A stretch of DNA of 64,000 nucleotides from Mucilaginibacter mallensis (GCF_900105165.1 NZ_LT629740.1:3286001-3350000), one strand, 5' to 3'; numbered from the stretch's first letter, positions 8,814 through 18,494 are shown. Notes: generated by a model not told the origin, from the letters alone. Made by a program: numbers and translations.

Positions 8814-9350
8814 ATATGATTGTTTCAACACCCTAAACGCTAGCCTACTTTTCAATTGATATTCTGCCTCTTTACAATTTTACTCATCAGCGCTTTTATT
8901 TACCAGGTTATTTTTTACTGTACCATTTTATGGTTAACCAATCGGACAGTAATATCAAAAGAAATAAGCCCCCGGATTATCAGGTTCTATTTTTCAGACA
9001 GGAATATGAATAAAACCGGAAACCAATATTACAACAGGTTGAAAATAAGGCTTCAGCATGTAAAAAGGATTAGACTTATAAAGCTGAAACGTAAAGAATA
9101 TATTTTTAATTAAAACTTGTTTTCAAGGCATTTATGTAATTGTTATCACCAAAAACACACTCAACAAGCATGGCTGATAATAACTATTACTCTCATTTTA
9201 AAATATTGCAAAATACCGGAGATATTACACACAAACAACGTTAACTATTAAGTAACTTTATAGGTCGATATTTTATCTATTTTATAAAAATATCTGGGGG
9301 CAAACCAAACATTATTAACTACAACATGCGTATAATGACATATCCAGTTA
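8814..9350. other. Gene-free AT-rich stretch before the sensor kinase
   Basis: About 540 bases with no convincing gene. A reading frame from a TTG at 8856 gives 85 residues but has no family resemblance, poor composition and no promoter. The region presumably holds the promoter of the histidine kinase; no clear -7 element could be fixed. Confidence 0.5.
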
Positions 9351-11570
9351 ATGAGTGCGTTAAATAATAATTTATTTACAAAATTGAAGTTTTCCTTTAC
9401 GTTAACATTCTTATTATTTTATCTAACAGGTTTCGCTGCTTTTAGCAACGGCAGTATTGATAGTATTAAAGGTTTACTACCCCATTCGCTTAATAATAAC
9501 ACCAATGCCGACACGGCTACTATAAACCGCTTAAATAAACTTGCTGAAGATTATTTTCATACCAACCCCGATAGTACTTACTACTATGCAAAGAAAAGTA
9601 TTGCCCTGGCTAAAAAAATAAATTACAGTGCGGGTCTAGCCCGCGGCCTACTGCAAACAGGCCATGTAAGTTATTTTAATGGTAAGACGGCAGAAGCGCG
9701 ACAAGATTTTGATGAAGCAACAACTATCTTTAAAAACCTGCGTGATTATAAGGGCTTAAGTGCCTGCTATATATCCTATGGGCGCATGTACACTTTGCTG
9801 GCCAATTATAACCTGGCCCTTAACTACCTTAATTTAGCAACCAAGGCAAACAAGCATATCAATAATGAAGAAGGGCTAGCTGATACCTATAAAAACATTG
9901 GCATTGTTTATTATGCCATGGGGCAATTGCCAAACGCGCTTGATTTTTATTATAAAGCCCTGTTTATCGCTGTTAAAAATCACTCCACTATTCTTTCGGG
10001 CGAAATATATAATGACATAGGTGTTGTGCTGCAAAACATGGGGGTATACCCCAACGCACTTGAATATTATAAAAAAGCGCTCAATATTATTCAGAATGAA
10101 AATGATTTGCAGGGCGTTAGCACAATGAATGAGAATATTGGCGAAGTTTTACTTGCTCAAACATCATATGATAATGCTATTGTTTATTTAAAAAAGGGAT
10201 TAGCTATTACCAAAAAACAAAACGACATTGATGGCTTAAGTTCTGTTTATGCTGATCTGGGTTTATGCTATGCGCATAAAGATCAAATGAAACTGGCTAT
10301 CAGCTACCTTGATACAGCATTGGGATTAGCAGAAAAATACAAATTTGTTTATAACCAGGCATACGCGTCAATAGGCCTGGCTACGGCGTATAATATGCAA
10401 AAGGATTATAAAAACGCTTATAAATATGCAATGGAGGGTCAGGCGCTTGCCTTAAAGCTTCGCAATTTATCAGTACGTGCCAGTGCCGCTTTGCAACTCA
10501 ACCAAACTTTAGCGGGCTTAGGGCAATACCACCAGGCCTATGTTTTATTGAACCAGTATATCGACCTAAAGAATCAGCTAAAGGATAATGAAAGTATCCA
10601 AAAACTCACCTCCTATAATTACGAGCTGAACTTTGTAACCAAACAGCGCCAGCTGGAACAGCAGCAACGGGTACATGAACTGCTGTTTCAACAAAAAATA
10701 CATAACCAACGGTTGTTGAACACCATCTTCCTGATTATTATACTGGCAATGATAGCTACTTCAGTTGTTTATTACAGGCAAAAACAAAAGCAAAAAAGGA
10801 TAAATGCGATGCTGCAAGACAGGAACAAAGAAGTATTGCAACAAAAAGCCAGCATTGATGAACAGGCACACAAATTAAATGAGCTTAATATATTAAAAGA
10901 CAGGCTTATTTCGGTATTAGCACATGATCTCAGGGCACCGCTTAGCACACTACGCGGCCTGTTTAGCTTATTGCAGGATAACACCATCAGCCATAGAGAA
11001 CTGGTTGAAATGATACCCAACGTGCTAAAAAATCTAGAATATACATCCGACTTTTTAGATACCCTTTTATTTTGGATGAACAGCCAGATGGAGAACTTTG
11101 AAAGCTCGGTAAAAAGCTTTTCAATAAAAGAGATAGTGGCTTATGAGATAGAACATTACCAGGAACAGGCTGCACTAAAAGGAATAAAACTAATTGATCA
11201 TGTACCGCATTACCTGATGGCTACCGCCGATCCTAACTCTATAAGGATTGTGATACGCAATTTGATAACCAATGCCATTAAATTCTCAAAGAAGAATGAT
11301 ACTGTGGAGATCTACGCCTCGCCCGATAATGAGCAAAACATACTGATCAGGATAAAGGATACCGGTATAGGTATTCCGCCAAAACAACTGGCCAAGCTTT
11401 TCAAAAGTAAAATTGACAGCAAAACCGGCACAAATAATGAGTCGGGGACCGGCATGGGCCTTATGTTTTGCAAAGATCTGGTTGAAAAATGCAACGGCCA
11501 TATATGGGTAACCACCGAGCAAAATGTAGGCACTGAATTTTCATTCACCGTACCTGCAAGCTTAGCTTAG
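9351..11570 (+). CDS. TPR-containing sensor histidine kinase
   Basis: A 739-residue membrane sensor. After a signal peptide (to about residue 30) come tandem tetratricopeptide repeats (about 75-420), a coiled coil, one transmembrane helix near 456-475 and a second coiled coil. The kinase core has the H-box HDLRAPLSTLRG (His525), N-box RNLITNAIKFS, G1 DTGIGIP and G2 SGTGMGL, ending in a HATPase domain. The periplasmic TPR layout is common in Bacteroidota kinases. No response regulator gene lies beside it, so it is an orphan in this window. It starts 594 bases after susD, behind a terminator, and there is no direct evidence that it serves the phosphonate locus. Confidence 0.9.
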   Translation: MSALNNNLFTKLKFSFTLTFLLFYLTGFAAFSNGSIDSIKGLLPHSLNNNTNADTATINRLNKLAEDYFHTNPDSTYYYAKKSIALAKKINYSAGLARGLLQTGHVSYFNGKTAEARQDFDEATTIFKNLRDYKGLSACYISYGRMYTLLANYNLALNYLNLATKANKHINNEEGLADTYKNIGIVYYAMGQLPNALDFYYKALFIAVKNHSTILSGEIYNDIGVVLQNMGVYPNALEYYKKALNIIQNENDLQGVSTMNENIGEVLLAQTSYDNAIVYLKKGLAITKKQNDIDGLSSVYADLGLCYAHKDQMKLAISYLDTALGLAEKYKFVYNQAYASIGLATAYNMQKDYKNAYKYAMEGQALALKLRNLSVRASAALQLNQTLAGLGQYHQAYVLLNQYIDLKNQLKDNESIQKLTSYNYELNFVTKQRQLEQQQRVHELLFQQKIHNQRLLNTIFLIIILAMIATSVVYYRQKQKQKRINAMLQDRNKEVLQQKASIDEQAHKLNELNILKDRLISVLAHDLRAPLSTLRGLFSLLQDNTISHRELVEMIPNVLKNLEYTSDFLDTLLFWMNSQMENFESSVKSFSIKEIVAYEIEHYQEQAALKGIKLIDHVPHYLMATADPNSIRIVIRNLITNAIKFSKKNDTVEIYASPDNEQNILIRIKDTGIGIPPKQLAKLFKSKIDSKTGTNNESGTGMGLMFCKDLVEKCNGHIWVTTEQNVGTEFSFTVPASLA

Positions 11571-11619
11571 TAAACTTGACAGGCAACCATAGCCGGGCAG
11601 CATTCGTCGTATAGTATAG

Positions 11620-12714
11620 ATGAAATTTGTTTTTGCCAGCTATGTTTATACCCATGAATTTAATGACCCTGTTAAATGGTTAAACAGGATTAGCTTTTAT
11701 GCCGGGGTATTGGATAAATTAGCCAAAACCCACCAGGTAATAAGCATTGAACAAATTGATTATGAGGGCGAACACATAAAAAATGGCGTACAGTATTTTT
11801 TCAAGCGCTTCTCCCATAACTTATTCCCTATTGAATCACATCGTTTTATTAAGCAGTTAAACCCTGATGTAGTGGTGATACAAGGTCTGCATTTCCCATT
11901 GCAGGTGATACAGTTGCGGCTGTTGCTTGGCAAGAAAACAAAGATCATCATACAAAATCATGCTGAAAGACCATTTACAGGACTAAAAAAACACCTGCAA
12001 AAATTAGCTGATAGGTTTGCTGATGCTTACCTGTTTGCCTCACATAATATGGGTATGGAATGGATAGAAAAAGGCAACCTGGCATCAGTCAAAAAGATAC
12101 ATGAGGTAATGGAGGTATCCTCGGTATTTATACCGATGGATAAAACTATAGCTGCCCGGAAGACCGCCATTACGGGCAACCCTGTGTTTTTATGGGTAGG
12201 GCGGCTGAATAAAAATAAAGCGCCCTTAACTGTTGTGAGGGCCTTTTTACAATTTGTTAATATGCAGCCCGGGGCTCATTTATACATGATCTATCATACA
12301 GATGAGCTGTTGCCCCAAATAAAAACCGAACTTGAGTTATCTCCTAACGGGAAAGCCATCAAATTAATAGGTAAAGTCCCTCATGACGATCTGCAATACT
12401 GGTTTAATAGCGCTGATATTATTATTTCAGGGTCGCATTATGAGGGCAGTGGAACAGCAGTTTGTGAGGCGATGTCGTGCAGGTGTATGCCGTTAGTAAC
12501 CGATATCAATTCGTTCAGGATGATAACGGACAATGGCCGCTGCGGATTACTTTATGAGGCGGGAAATGAGGCAGCACTATTATCAGCATTAATACAAACG
12601 CCGCAAATCAATATCGCCGAAAAACAAAAGATTTCGCTGGAATATTTCAGGTCTAATCTTTCTTTTGAAGCTATTGCTAGAAGATTCGAAGAAGTTGTAT
12701 TATTAATAAAATAA
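11620..12714 (+). CDS. Family 4 glycosyltransferase
   Basis: A 364-residue GT-B enzyme. The N-terminal half is a variable acceptor domain; the C-terminal half carries the nucleotide-sugar site, with VFLWVGRLNKNKAP opening the second Rossmann fold and the EX7E-type signature in HYEGSGTAVCEAMSC. A further GLLYEAGN segment fits family GT4. Cytoplasmic; it likely adds a sugar to a surface glycan or small molecule. It follows the kinase by 49 bases but may have its own promoter. Neither donor nor acceptor can be read. Confidence 0.82.
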   Translation: MKFVFASYVYTHEFNDPVKWLNRISFYAGVLDKLAKTHQVISIEQIDYEGEHIKNGVQYFFKRFSHNLFPIESHRFIKQLNPDVVVIQGLHFPLQVIQLRLLLGKKTKIIIQNHAERPFTGLKKHLQKLADRFADAYLFASHNMGMEWIEKGNLASVKKIHEVMEVSSVFIPMDKTIAARKTAITGNPVFLWVGRLNKNKAPLTVVRAFLQFVNMQPGAHLYMIYHTDELLPQIKTELELSPNGKAIKLIGKVPHDDLQYWFNSADIIISGSHYEGSGTAVCEAMSCRCMPLVTDINSFRMITDNGRCGLLYEAGNEAALLSALIQTPQINIAEKQKISLEYFRSNLSFEAIARRFEEVVLLIK

Positions 12715-12745
12715 AAAAAACCGGCAAAGTATTTCTACTTTACCG
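12705..12745 (-). terminator. Terminator of the beta-barrel gene
   Basis: CCGGCAAAGTA pairs with TACTTTACCGG around TTTC (12721-12744) with one mismatch. On the minus strand it is followed by eight T residues, so it ends the 12771-13445 transcript; the A-run also covers the end of the converging glycosyltransferase gene. Confidence 0.75.
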
Positions 12746-12770
12746 GCAGGCAACAAGGTTTAGGTTGATT

Positions 12771-13445
12771 TTACTTATTACCAAAAACGTAGAATACCGA
12801 TAAATTAAGCCCGTTATTTATGAAATCTAAATTCAGGTTATCACTATCACCATGTCCCAGGCTGTGGTTATTATCCTTTGTATGTGCATATTCTAAATTG
12901 GCAATGGTAGCTGAAAGGCCGATATTCTTGGCCGGATAATACACGAAATCAAGGTTAAAACCTGCTGTATAACCGTTGCTGGTAGTATTTTCATTATAAG
13001 GTGCAGGCTGTTGACTATAAGTTTGCTTTTGGGTACCACCAAAATATCCTATTTGCGGCCCCATGCGGAAACCTATTTTGTCGTGATACATAAAATACTT
13101 CCTTATAAAAATTGTGGCACTATAACTTTTTGAGGATTGCGTTGAAATATCAGCACCATCCATATTATTCACTGATGCTGTAGTGTATGACAAGGAAGCG
13201 CCTATATCCAGCTTATCTGCAATAAAATAACTGTAGTCTGGGCCTGCACTGAAACTGTTATATTTATTATTTACAGTTGATGAGGTATTATCACCGGGAT
13301 TTATATTAAAGGTGTTACTTTTCTGTAATGTATACCCCAAATTAACCCCCAGGTTTTGATCACCTTTTTCAGTTTGCGCTTTTGAGATCTGCATTGCAAA
13401 TAAAAACGCTGCGATAAGAATCATTAATTTTTTCATGTGTTTCAT
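12771..13445 (-). CDS. Outer-membrane beta-barrel protein
   Basis: A 224-residue secreted protein with a clear signal peptide (LMILIAAFLFAMQISKAQ) and a body of alternating strands rich in Gly, Asn, Tyr and Ser, ending in VFYVFGNK. This is the pattern of small OmpA/OmpX-like barrels (PF13568/PF13505 type). The function is not known beyond a likely outer-membrane location. It is monocistronic, with its own terminator and a 240-base upstream gap. An ATG three codons downstream (MKKLM) would also leave the signal peptide intact. Confidence 0.78.
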   Translation of the reverse strand: MKHMKKLMILIAAFLFAMQISKAQTEKGDQNLGVNLGYTLQKSNTFNINPGDNTSSTVNNKYNSFSAGPDYSYFIADKLDIGASLSYTTASVNNMDGADISTQSSKSYSATIFIRKYFMYHDKIGFRMGPQIGYFGGTQKQTYSQQPAPYNENTTSNGYTAGFNLDFVYYPAKNIGLSATIANLEYAHTKDNNHSLGHGDSDNLNLDFINNGLNLSVFYVFGNK

Positions 13446-13686
13446 TGTTTAGTGAGCAAGCTAAACGGGGTAAAAACACAGATATTTCACCAAAGAGGCC
13501 TGTTAAATTGTTAATAAATGTTAAGTGTTAAATATTATGTTAATGTATTAAATATGAATAACATAGTCCTTAAAACGGCGTTTAACTGGGTTTTAGCGTA
13601 GATGAATAATCTGTTTTAAAGCCTTATTCTTTTCAGAAAAGAAATAATAATATATTATGGAGAGTGTATACAATCAGACTCATAAA

Positions 13687-14277
13687 TTATTGAGGATGTT
13701 CTTCGTGCATTACCTTTTTTTCAATTCTTCTGTCAGGGATAAACCATACACATGCTACCACACCATACAGTACAAAACTTATGCATGGATTTACCCAAGC
13801 CAAAGCGATGGCTATAGCGTAGATCACAACGGATATTCTCCCTTTAAAATCATTGCCAACAGCTTCTGCAAGCAAGGAGTTTTCACCCTCATGTCTTATC
13901 AGCGAGATAACCAATATGCGATAAGCTACGCCACACATAATTAATGATATGCCATAAAATATAGTGGGCCATTTGGTAAAGTTGTTCTCACCCATCCAGG
14001 CGGTAACAAATGGAACAAGCGACATCCAGAACAGCAAATGCAAATTGGCCCAAAGCACAAAACCATTTACCGACTTTACCACCTGGAACATATGGTGGTG
14101 ATTGTTCCAGTAAATACCGATATAAATAAAGCTAAGTAAGTAGCTTATAAATACAGGGATAAGTGGCTTCAACGCTTGCAGACTGTCGCCATGTGGCACC
14201 CTAAGTTCCAGAACCATAATAGTTATGATAATGGCTATCACACCATCGCTAAAAGCCTCTAAACGTCCCTTATCCAT
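13687..14277 (-). CDS. TMEM175/DUF1211-type potassium channel-like protein
   Basis: A 196-residue protein with six hydrophobic helices. The first helix has the family signature RLEAFSDGVIAIIIT, the R-x3-FSDG motif of TMEM175 channels. Bacterial members have one six-helix unit and assemble as tetramers that leak K+; length and motif fit. Ends with a charged tail. A short repeated array lies between its start and the neighbouring oxidoreductase gene, both on the minus strand. Confidence 0.85.
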   Translation of the reverse strand: MDKGRLEAFSDGVIAIIITIMVLELRVPHGDSLQALKPLIPVFISYLLSFIYIGIYWNNHHHMFQVVKSVNGFVLWANLHLLFWMSLVPFVTAWMGENNFTKWPTIFYGISLIMCGVAYRILVISLIRHEGENSLLAEAVGNDFKGRISVVIYAIAIALAWVNPCISFVLYGVVACVWFIPDRRIEKKVMHEEHPQ

Positions 14278-14306
14278 AGAACCGAAAATAATAAATATTT
14301 GTGAGA

Positions 14307-14395
14307 TTGGTAATGACTAATGACGCGAAGCAAATGACCAATGACCGAATGACAGCGAAGCGAATGACGCGAAGCATAATGACTCAACGACCAAA
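14307..14395. repeat. Low-complexity AATGAC / GCGAAGC array
   Basis: Short units AATGAC and GCGAAGC repeat irregularly between two minus-strand genes. The array slightly overlaps the 3' end of the oxidoreductase gene at 14384. It does not code for anything recognisable. Confidence 0.7.
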
Positions 14396-15817
14396 AACGT
14401 CCTTCAAAACTCTTTTGGCTGCATAATAACCGCACATGCCATGCACTCCTCCACCTGGCGGTGTTGCTGCAGAACACAAATAAATACCCTTTGCCGATGT
14501 TTTATATGGCGACCACCGCAAAGCCGGCCGGGTAAACAGCTGGCCAATATCAATTACGCCACAGTTGATATCACCGCCGATGTAATTGGGGTTATACTCC
14601 TCGACTTGTGCTGTGTTCATGGTGTGCCTGGCCAATATTCTTTCCTTAAAGCCCGGAGCAAAACGTTCTATTTGATTTTCAATAGCGCTGGTCATATCCA
14701 CGGTTGATCCGTTGGGTACATGGCAATAGGCCCATACTGTATGTTTACCGGCGGGTGCACGTGTACTATCAAACAGGCTTTGCTGGGCCAGTAACACAAA
14801 TGGCTTTTCGGGGTGACTGCCGCTCCATGTTTGCTGTTCGGTGTAGGCTATCTCACGCATGGTATTCCCTATGTGGATAGTACCAGCCTGCGTACATTCA
14901 GGAGCCGTAAATGGTATGGGTGCATCAAGCGCCCAATCTACCTTAAAAACGCCCATGCCATATCTGTATCGCTCCAACTGCCATTTGTATAATGATGAGA
15001 ACTTATGCCCGGCTATCTGCAATAATTGTTTTGGCGATACATCAAACAAAACAGCATGCGACGATGGCAATTGCTCAAGCGATCTCACATAAAAATCAGT
15101 TTCGATCTTCCCGCCTATCGATATAAAATAAGAAGCCAGTGCATTAGCTATACTATTTGAGCCGCCTTTTGGTATAGGCCAACCCTGCAAATGTCCCGAT
15201 GCAATTAAAACCAATGCAATTGCCGATGTGGCTACATTGGTAAGCGGTTGCATGGAGTGCGCTGCCATACCTGCCAATAGCCCTTTTGCTTTTTCAGTAT
15301 CAAACCTGTGAGCAAGGTAAGCAGCAGATGTTAAAGCAGGCAATCCAAATCTTGCCATAGCCAGCGGATGTTTGGGAAAATGCAGCGGGCCAAGCACATC
15401 CGGTGCAATCAGGGGCCAGTCGTTAACTACCGGCTGCATCAAGTTAAGGTAAGCCTGTTCATCGACCCCAAGCAACCTGGCGGTTTCTTCAACAGATTTT
15501 TTAAGCACTGCCGCCGTACCGTCGTCAAATGGATGGGCGCCCGCTATTTCGGGGTAGATGTATGCTAATCCATGATCTGCAAGCGGGAGCGTTTTAAAAA
15601 ATGGCGATCCTGCAGCAAGCGGATGTATGGCCGAACAAATATCATGTGTAAAACCTGGCAACGTAAGCTCTGCACTACGAAGGCCTCCACCTATCTCACT
15701 TTTACCTTCTACTATTAAAACCGACAAGCCTTTTTGCTGCAATAGAATAGCAGCAGCAAGCCCGTTCGGGCCTGAACCAACAACTATGGCATCAAAATCG
15801 CGTTTATCAAGCTTCAT
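14384..15817 (-). CDS. NAD(P)/FAD-dependent oxidoreductase, phytoene-desaturase-like
   Basis: A 477-residue flavoprotein. The N-terminus is an FAD site (DAIVVGSGPNGLAAAILLQQKG, then EGKSEIGGGLRSAE), typical of the COG1233 carotenoid-desaturase/PYROXD2 branch. The C-terminus has the matching FAD motif GIYLCSAATPPGGGVHGMCGYYAA. No carotenoid genes lie near, so the substrate is unknown and a role in carotenoid synthesis is doubtful. The DUF6526 gene starts 16 bases upstream on the same strand, so the two are probably one transcript. Confidence 0.83.
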   Translation of the reverse strand: MKLDKRDFDAIVVGSGPNGLAAAILLQQKGLSVLIVEGKSEIGGGLRSAELTLPGFTHDICSAIHPLAAGSPFFKTLPLADHGLAYIYPEIAGAHPFDDGTAAVLKKSVEETARLLGVDEQAYLNLMQPVVNDWPLIAPDVLGPLHFPKHPLAMARFGLPALTSAAYLAHRFDTEKAKGLLAGMAAHSMQPLTNVATSAIALVLIASGHLQGWPIPKGGSNSIANALASYFISIGGKIETDFYVRSLEQLPSSHAVLFDVSPKQLLQIAGHKFSSLYKWQLERYRYGMGVFKVDWALDAPIPFTAPECTQAGTIHIGNTMREIAYTEQQTWSGSHPEKPFVLLAQQSLFDSTRAPAGKHTVWAYCHVPNGSTVDMTSAIENQIERFAPGFKERILARHTMNTAQVEEYNPNYIGGDINCGVIDIGQLFTRPALRWSPYKTSAKGIYLCSAATPPGGGVHGMCGYYAAKRVLKDVFGR

Positions 15818-15833
15818 TTACACAAGTAAAGTA

Positions 15834-16268
15834 TTATACACGATGAGTATCGCCTTTCCAGTTTTTAATTGCCTTTTTAATAGCTGTTGGTGATAGATTT
15901 TCGGCTGCAGCCCTATCAACAAGCGGCAATAATTCATCATCAGGTGCAAAGCGCAAGGCAGCTATTTGCCCAATGGTTATGCGGTTGTCAATGGGTTTGC
16001 GGGTAAGTATAAAATATCTTAGGTTTTCTTCAGCACGGATCGCCCTGTCCTGTGCCTTAAGCGGAAATCTGCGCATAAACCAGAATATTAATGCCGCGCA
16101 GATAAATAGCAGTGCAATAAGTACGGTGCTCATATAATCACCTTCATCGGGCGAATGCCTTGCAACATTTACTATTGATGCAATTACCCCTATCAGGATT
16201 AAACTGCTGAGTAGAAAGTGATACCCTTTTGCATAACGGTGATGGTTAGCAAAATTTTGCTCGTTCAT
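15834..16268 (-). CDS. DUF6526 family membrane protein
   Basis: A 144-residue protein with two transmembrane helices (about residues 16-36 and 47-66) and a soluble C-terminal half beginning with the RFPLKAQDRAIRAEENLRY stretch typical of DUF6526. Function unknown. It is the first gene of a two-gene minus-strand unit with the FAD oxidoreductase. Confidence 0.8.
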   Translation of the reverse strand: MNEQNFANHHRYAKGYHFLLSSLILIGVIASIVNVARHSPDEGDYMSTVLIALLFICAALIFWFMRRFPLKAQDRAIRAEENLRYFILTRKPIDNRITIGQIAALRFAPDDELLPLVDRAAAENLSPTAIKKAIKNWKGDTHRV

Positions 16269-16339
16269 AATTGATTAATTTTTTATGCCAATATACCATT
16301 ATTTGGCGTACCGATCCGCTTATTAAAATGACATTACCA

Positions 16340-16372
16340 TTGACTTGTGAACGAACAAATGCGCTACTATTG
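16340..16372 (+). promoter_or_regulatory. Promoter of the aldo/keto reductase gene
   Basis: TTG at 16340-16342, a 22-base gap and TACTATTG at 16365-16372. The same TTG-N22 spacing is seen before pyrG. The start codon follows 28 bases downstream. Confidence 0.5.
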
Positions 16373-16400
16373 GGTTAAATAATAAATCAATAATTATATT

Positions 16401-17261
16401 ATGGCAAACACATCAGTTTCATATCAACCAACATTCACCATAGGTGGCGACTTAACCGTTAACCGGATGGGCTACGGAGCCATGCGCATTACTGGCAAAG
16501 GCATCTGGGGGCCACCGAGCGATAAAGACGAGGCTATACGCGTATTAAAACGTGCAGTTGAATTAGGCGTTAATTTTATTGATACAGCCGACAGCTATGG
16601 CCCGTATGTATCAGAAGAATTGATAGCAGAAGCGCTTCACCCCTATGCAGATGGACTTGTAATTGCTACCAAAGGCGGCCTTGAACGTACCGGACCTGAT
16701 CAATGGCCTGTGAATGGCCATCCCGATCATTTGAAAACAGCTTTGGAAGGCAGTTTAAAACGTTTGAAGCTGGATCAGATAGATCTTTATCAACTACACC
16801 GAATCGATCCAAAAGTACCTACTGAAAAAACCTTTGAGTTTTTGCAAAAAGCGCAGGAGGATGGCAAGATCAAACACATAGGACTGTCAGAAGTTAGTGT
16901 GGATGATATTAAAAAGGCCCGGGAGTTTTTTGAAGTGGTATCGGTACAAAATATGTATAGTGTTGATAACCGCAAATGGGAGCCTGTTTTGCAATATACA
17001 AAAGAGAAGAATATTGCCTTTATCCCGTGGTTTCCGCTTAACGCGGCCAATGTTGCCAGTCAGGCCAAACTTAAAGAAGTAGCCGACAAACATGGCGCTA
17101 CAGTTTATCAAACTGCATTAAGCTGGCTTTTACATCATGCTGATAACATCCTGCTTATCCCCGGCACATCAAGCGTAAAACACCTTGAAGAAAATCATAA
17201 AGCAGTTAGTGTTGAACTTACTGCCGATGATATGCAACACCTGGATAAGATTGCAGGTTAA
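16401..17261 (+). CDS. Aldo/keto reductase
   Basis: A 286-residue NADPH-dependent carbonyl reductase with a TIM-barrel fold. The catalytic tetrad is visible: Asp61 and Tyr66 in FIDTADSYG, Lys91 in IATKGG, and His133 in YQLHRID. The cofactor-phosphate end is IPGTSSVKHLEEN. Length is normal for the COG0667 group. Cytoplasmic; the physiological carbonyl substrate is not known. It is monocistronic, flanked by its own promoter and a strong terminator. Confidence 0.92.
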   Translation: MANTSVSYQPTFTIGGDLTVNRMGYGAMRITGKGIWGPPSDKDEAIRVLKRAVELGVNFIDTADSYGPYVSEELIAEALHPYADGLVIATKGGLERTGPDQWPVNGHPDHLKTALEGSLKRLKLDQIDLYQLHRIDPKVPTEKTFEFLQKAQEDGKIKHIGLSEVSVDDIKKAREFFEVVSVQNMYSVDNRKWEPVLQYTKEKNIAFIPWFPLNAANVASQAKLKEVADKHGATVYQTALSWLLHHADNILLIPGTSSVKHLEENHKAVSVELTADDMQHLDKIAG

Positions 17262-17283
17262 ACGGCGATTTGTTTCAGGACTA

Positions 17284-17347
17284 AAGCGAAAAAGGTTTAA
17301 TTGTATGAAAAAAAATTACATACAAATTAAACCTTTTGCTTTTTTTC
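17284..17347 (+). terminator. Rho-independent terminator after the aldo/keto reductase
   Basis: A long hairpin: AAAAGGTTTAATTGTATG (from about 17289) pairs almost fully with CATACAAATTAAACCTTTT (to 17337), then a T7 run at 17340-17346. Confidence 0.85.
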
Positions 17348-17392
17348 CTATCATATCAAAATATTATGAACCACTAAACTCATTTTGTTGAT

Positions 17393-18127
17393 ATGAAAAC
17401 ATTCAGACGATCTATGCTATCGCTTCTGGTATTAGGAGCGTTAGGTTGTACAAAGGGGACAGTAAACTCAAACAACACCGCACCTACTGACCAGGCAGCC
17501 GACCTGGTAACAACTTCGCTTGCTGTTAACACGGATGGCGCATTTAACACCATAAGCGATGTCTCGGTTGAAGCCCAGGTAAAAGTCAGTATCGATACCC
17601 TATGCGGCACCGTATGGGCCGATAGCATTACACGCAAAACGCCAACCGGCCAGGTGCCGTCATACAGCTATACTGCAAAATACAGTTATACTTTAAACTG
17701 CAATCCTAACAGCAACACTTTCAGCGGCAGCACAACAGCCATATCATCATATAGCGGCAGTTTTACCGGCCCTAACCTATCCTCAACTAATTCAGGAAGT
17801 TCAAATTTCACACTTTCAGGTTTAGGAAAAAGCTCAACCACCCTTGGTTTAAGCGGCGAGTACAAACGTGCGGGCTCCTATCAAAGTAAAACAGATTCGG
17901 GCAGCAACAGTGTAGATGTTGTGGTAACCGATCTGGTACTTACAAAACCACAGCATATTATTAAAAGTGGTACGGCAACAATTACAGTTTCGGGCATGTC
18001 AACAAAAACCGGCTCATTTAGCTTTAATGGTGTGCTGGTATTTAATGGAGGCAACACCGCAACATTAACGTTAAACGGCACTGTTTATACCATTGACCTT
18101 GCAACTGGTATAAAAACCAGGCACTAA
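17393..18127 (+). CDS. Hypothetical lipoprotein
   Basis: A 244-residue lipoprotein of unknown role. The signal ends in the lipobox LGALGC (Cys19). The mature part is rich in Ser, Thr, Gly and Asn and alternates in a way that predicts beta-sandwich or barrel strands (for example TLGLSGEYKRAGSYQSK and GTATITVSGMSTKTGSFSF). I do not recognise a named family. It stands alone between two terminators and converges on the YciI gene. Confidence 0.75.
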   Translation: MKTFRRSMLSLLVLGALGCTKGTVNSNNTAPTDQAADLVTTSLAVNTDGAFNTISDVSVEAQVKVSIDTLCGTVWADSITRKTPTGQVPSYSYTAKYSYTLNCNPNSNTFSGSTTAISSYSGSFTGPNLSSTNSGSSNFTLSGLGKSSTTLGLSGEYKRAGSYQSKTDSGSNSVDVVVTDLVLTKPQHIIKSGTATITVSGMSTKTGSFSFNGVLVFNGGNTATLTLNGTVYTIDLATGIKTRH

Positions 18128-18157
18128 TATCTATTAATAATCTATAACAAATGCAAA

Positions 18158-18189
18158 AGCAGCCATGGTTGATCATGGCTGCTTTTTTT
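18158..18189 (+). terminator. Terminator between the lipoprotein and YciI genes
   Basis: AGCAGCCATG and CATGGCTGCT (18158-18167 and 18174-18183) form a perfect 10-bp stem with a T7 tail on the plus strand. It may also slow the converging minus-strand transcript. Confidence 0.9.
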
Positions 18190-18203
18190 GTAATCAAGGT
18201 TGA

Positions 18204-18494
18204 TTAAACATCAGCTACCTTGAAAGGCTTTACATCAACAGATTCCCATATTTTTTGGGTGATGTATATTTCGCTTTGCTTCCAGGCTTCAAGTCCCTCT
18301 TCGTTTTCAAACTGAAGGATCATAACCGAACCTATCATTTTACCACCCTCGTTTAAAAGAGCGCCACCAACTACATAGTTGCCTTTTTCTTTCAGGTCCT
18401 TTGCCCCATCCAAATGGTGAGGCCTAACATCCATGCGGCGTTTTAAAGCCCCATCATCGGTATAGTCATACCCGGTAACAATATATTGATTCAT
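18204..18494 (-). CDS. YciI family protein
   Basis: A 96-residue ferredoxin-like dimeric protein of the YCII family, with the conserved Arg-His-Asp region (MDVRPHHLDGAKDLKEKG) and GSVMILQFENEEGLEAWK. YciI folds are small putative enzymes with a His/Asp pocket; no fixed reaction is known. Single gene, convergent with the lipoprotein gene. Confidence 0.88.
   Translation of the reverse strand: MNQYIVTGYDYTDDGALKRRMDVRPHHLDGAKDLKEKGNYVVGGALLNEGGKMIGSVMILQFENEEGLEAWKQSEIYITQKIWESVDVKPFKVADV

Noticed and set aside
8856-9113. 85-residue open frame after susD
   Set aside because: Starts with TTG, no family resemblance, no promoter, and composition typical of AT-rich noncoding DNA.
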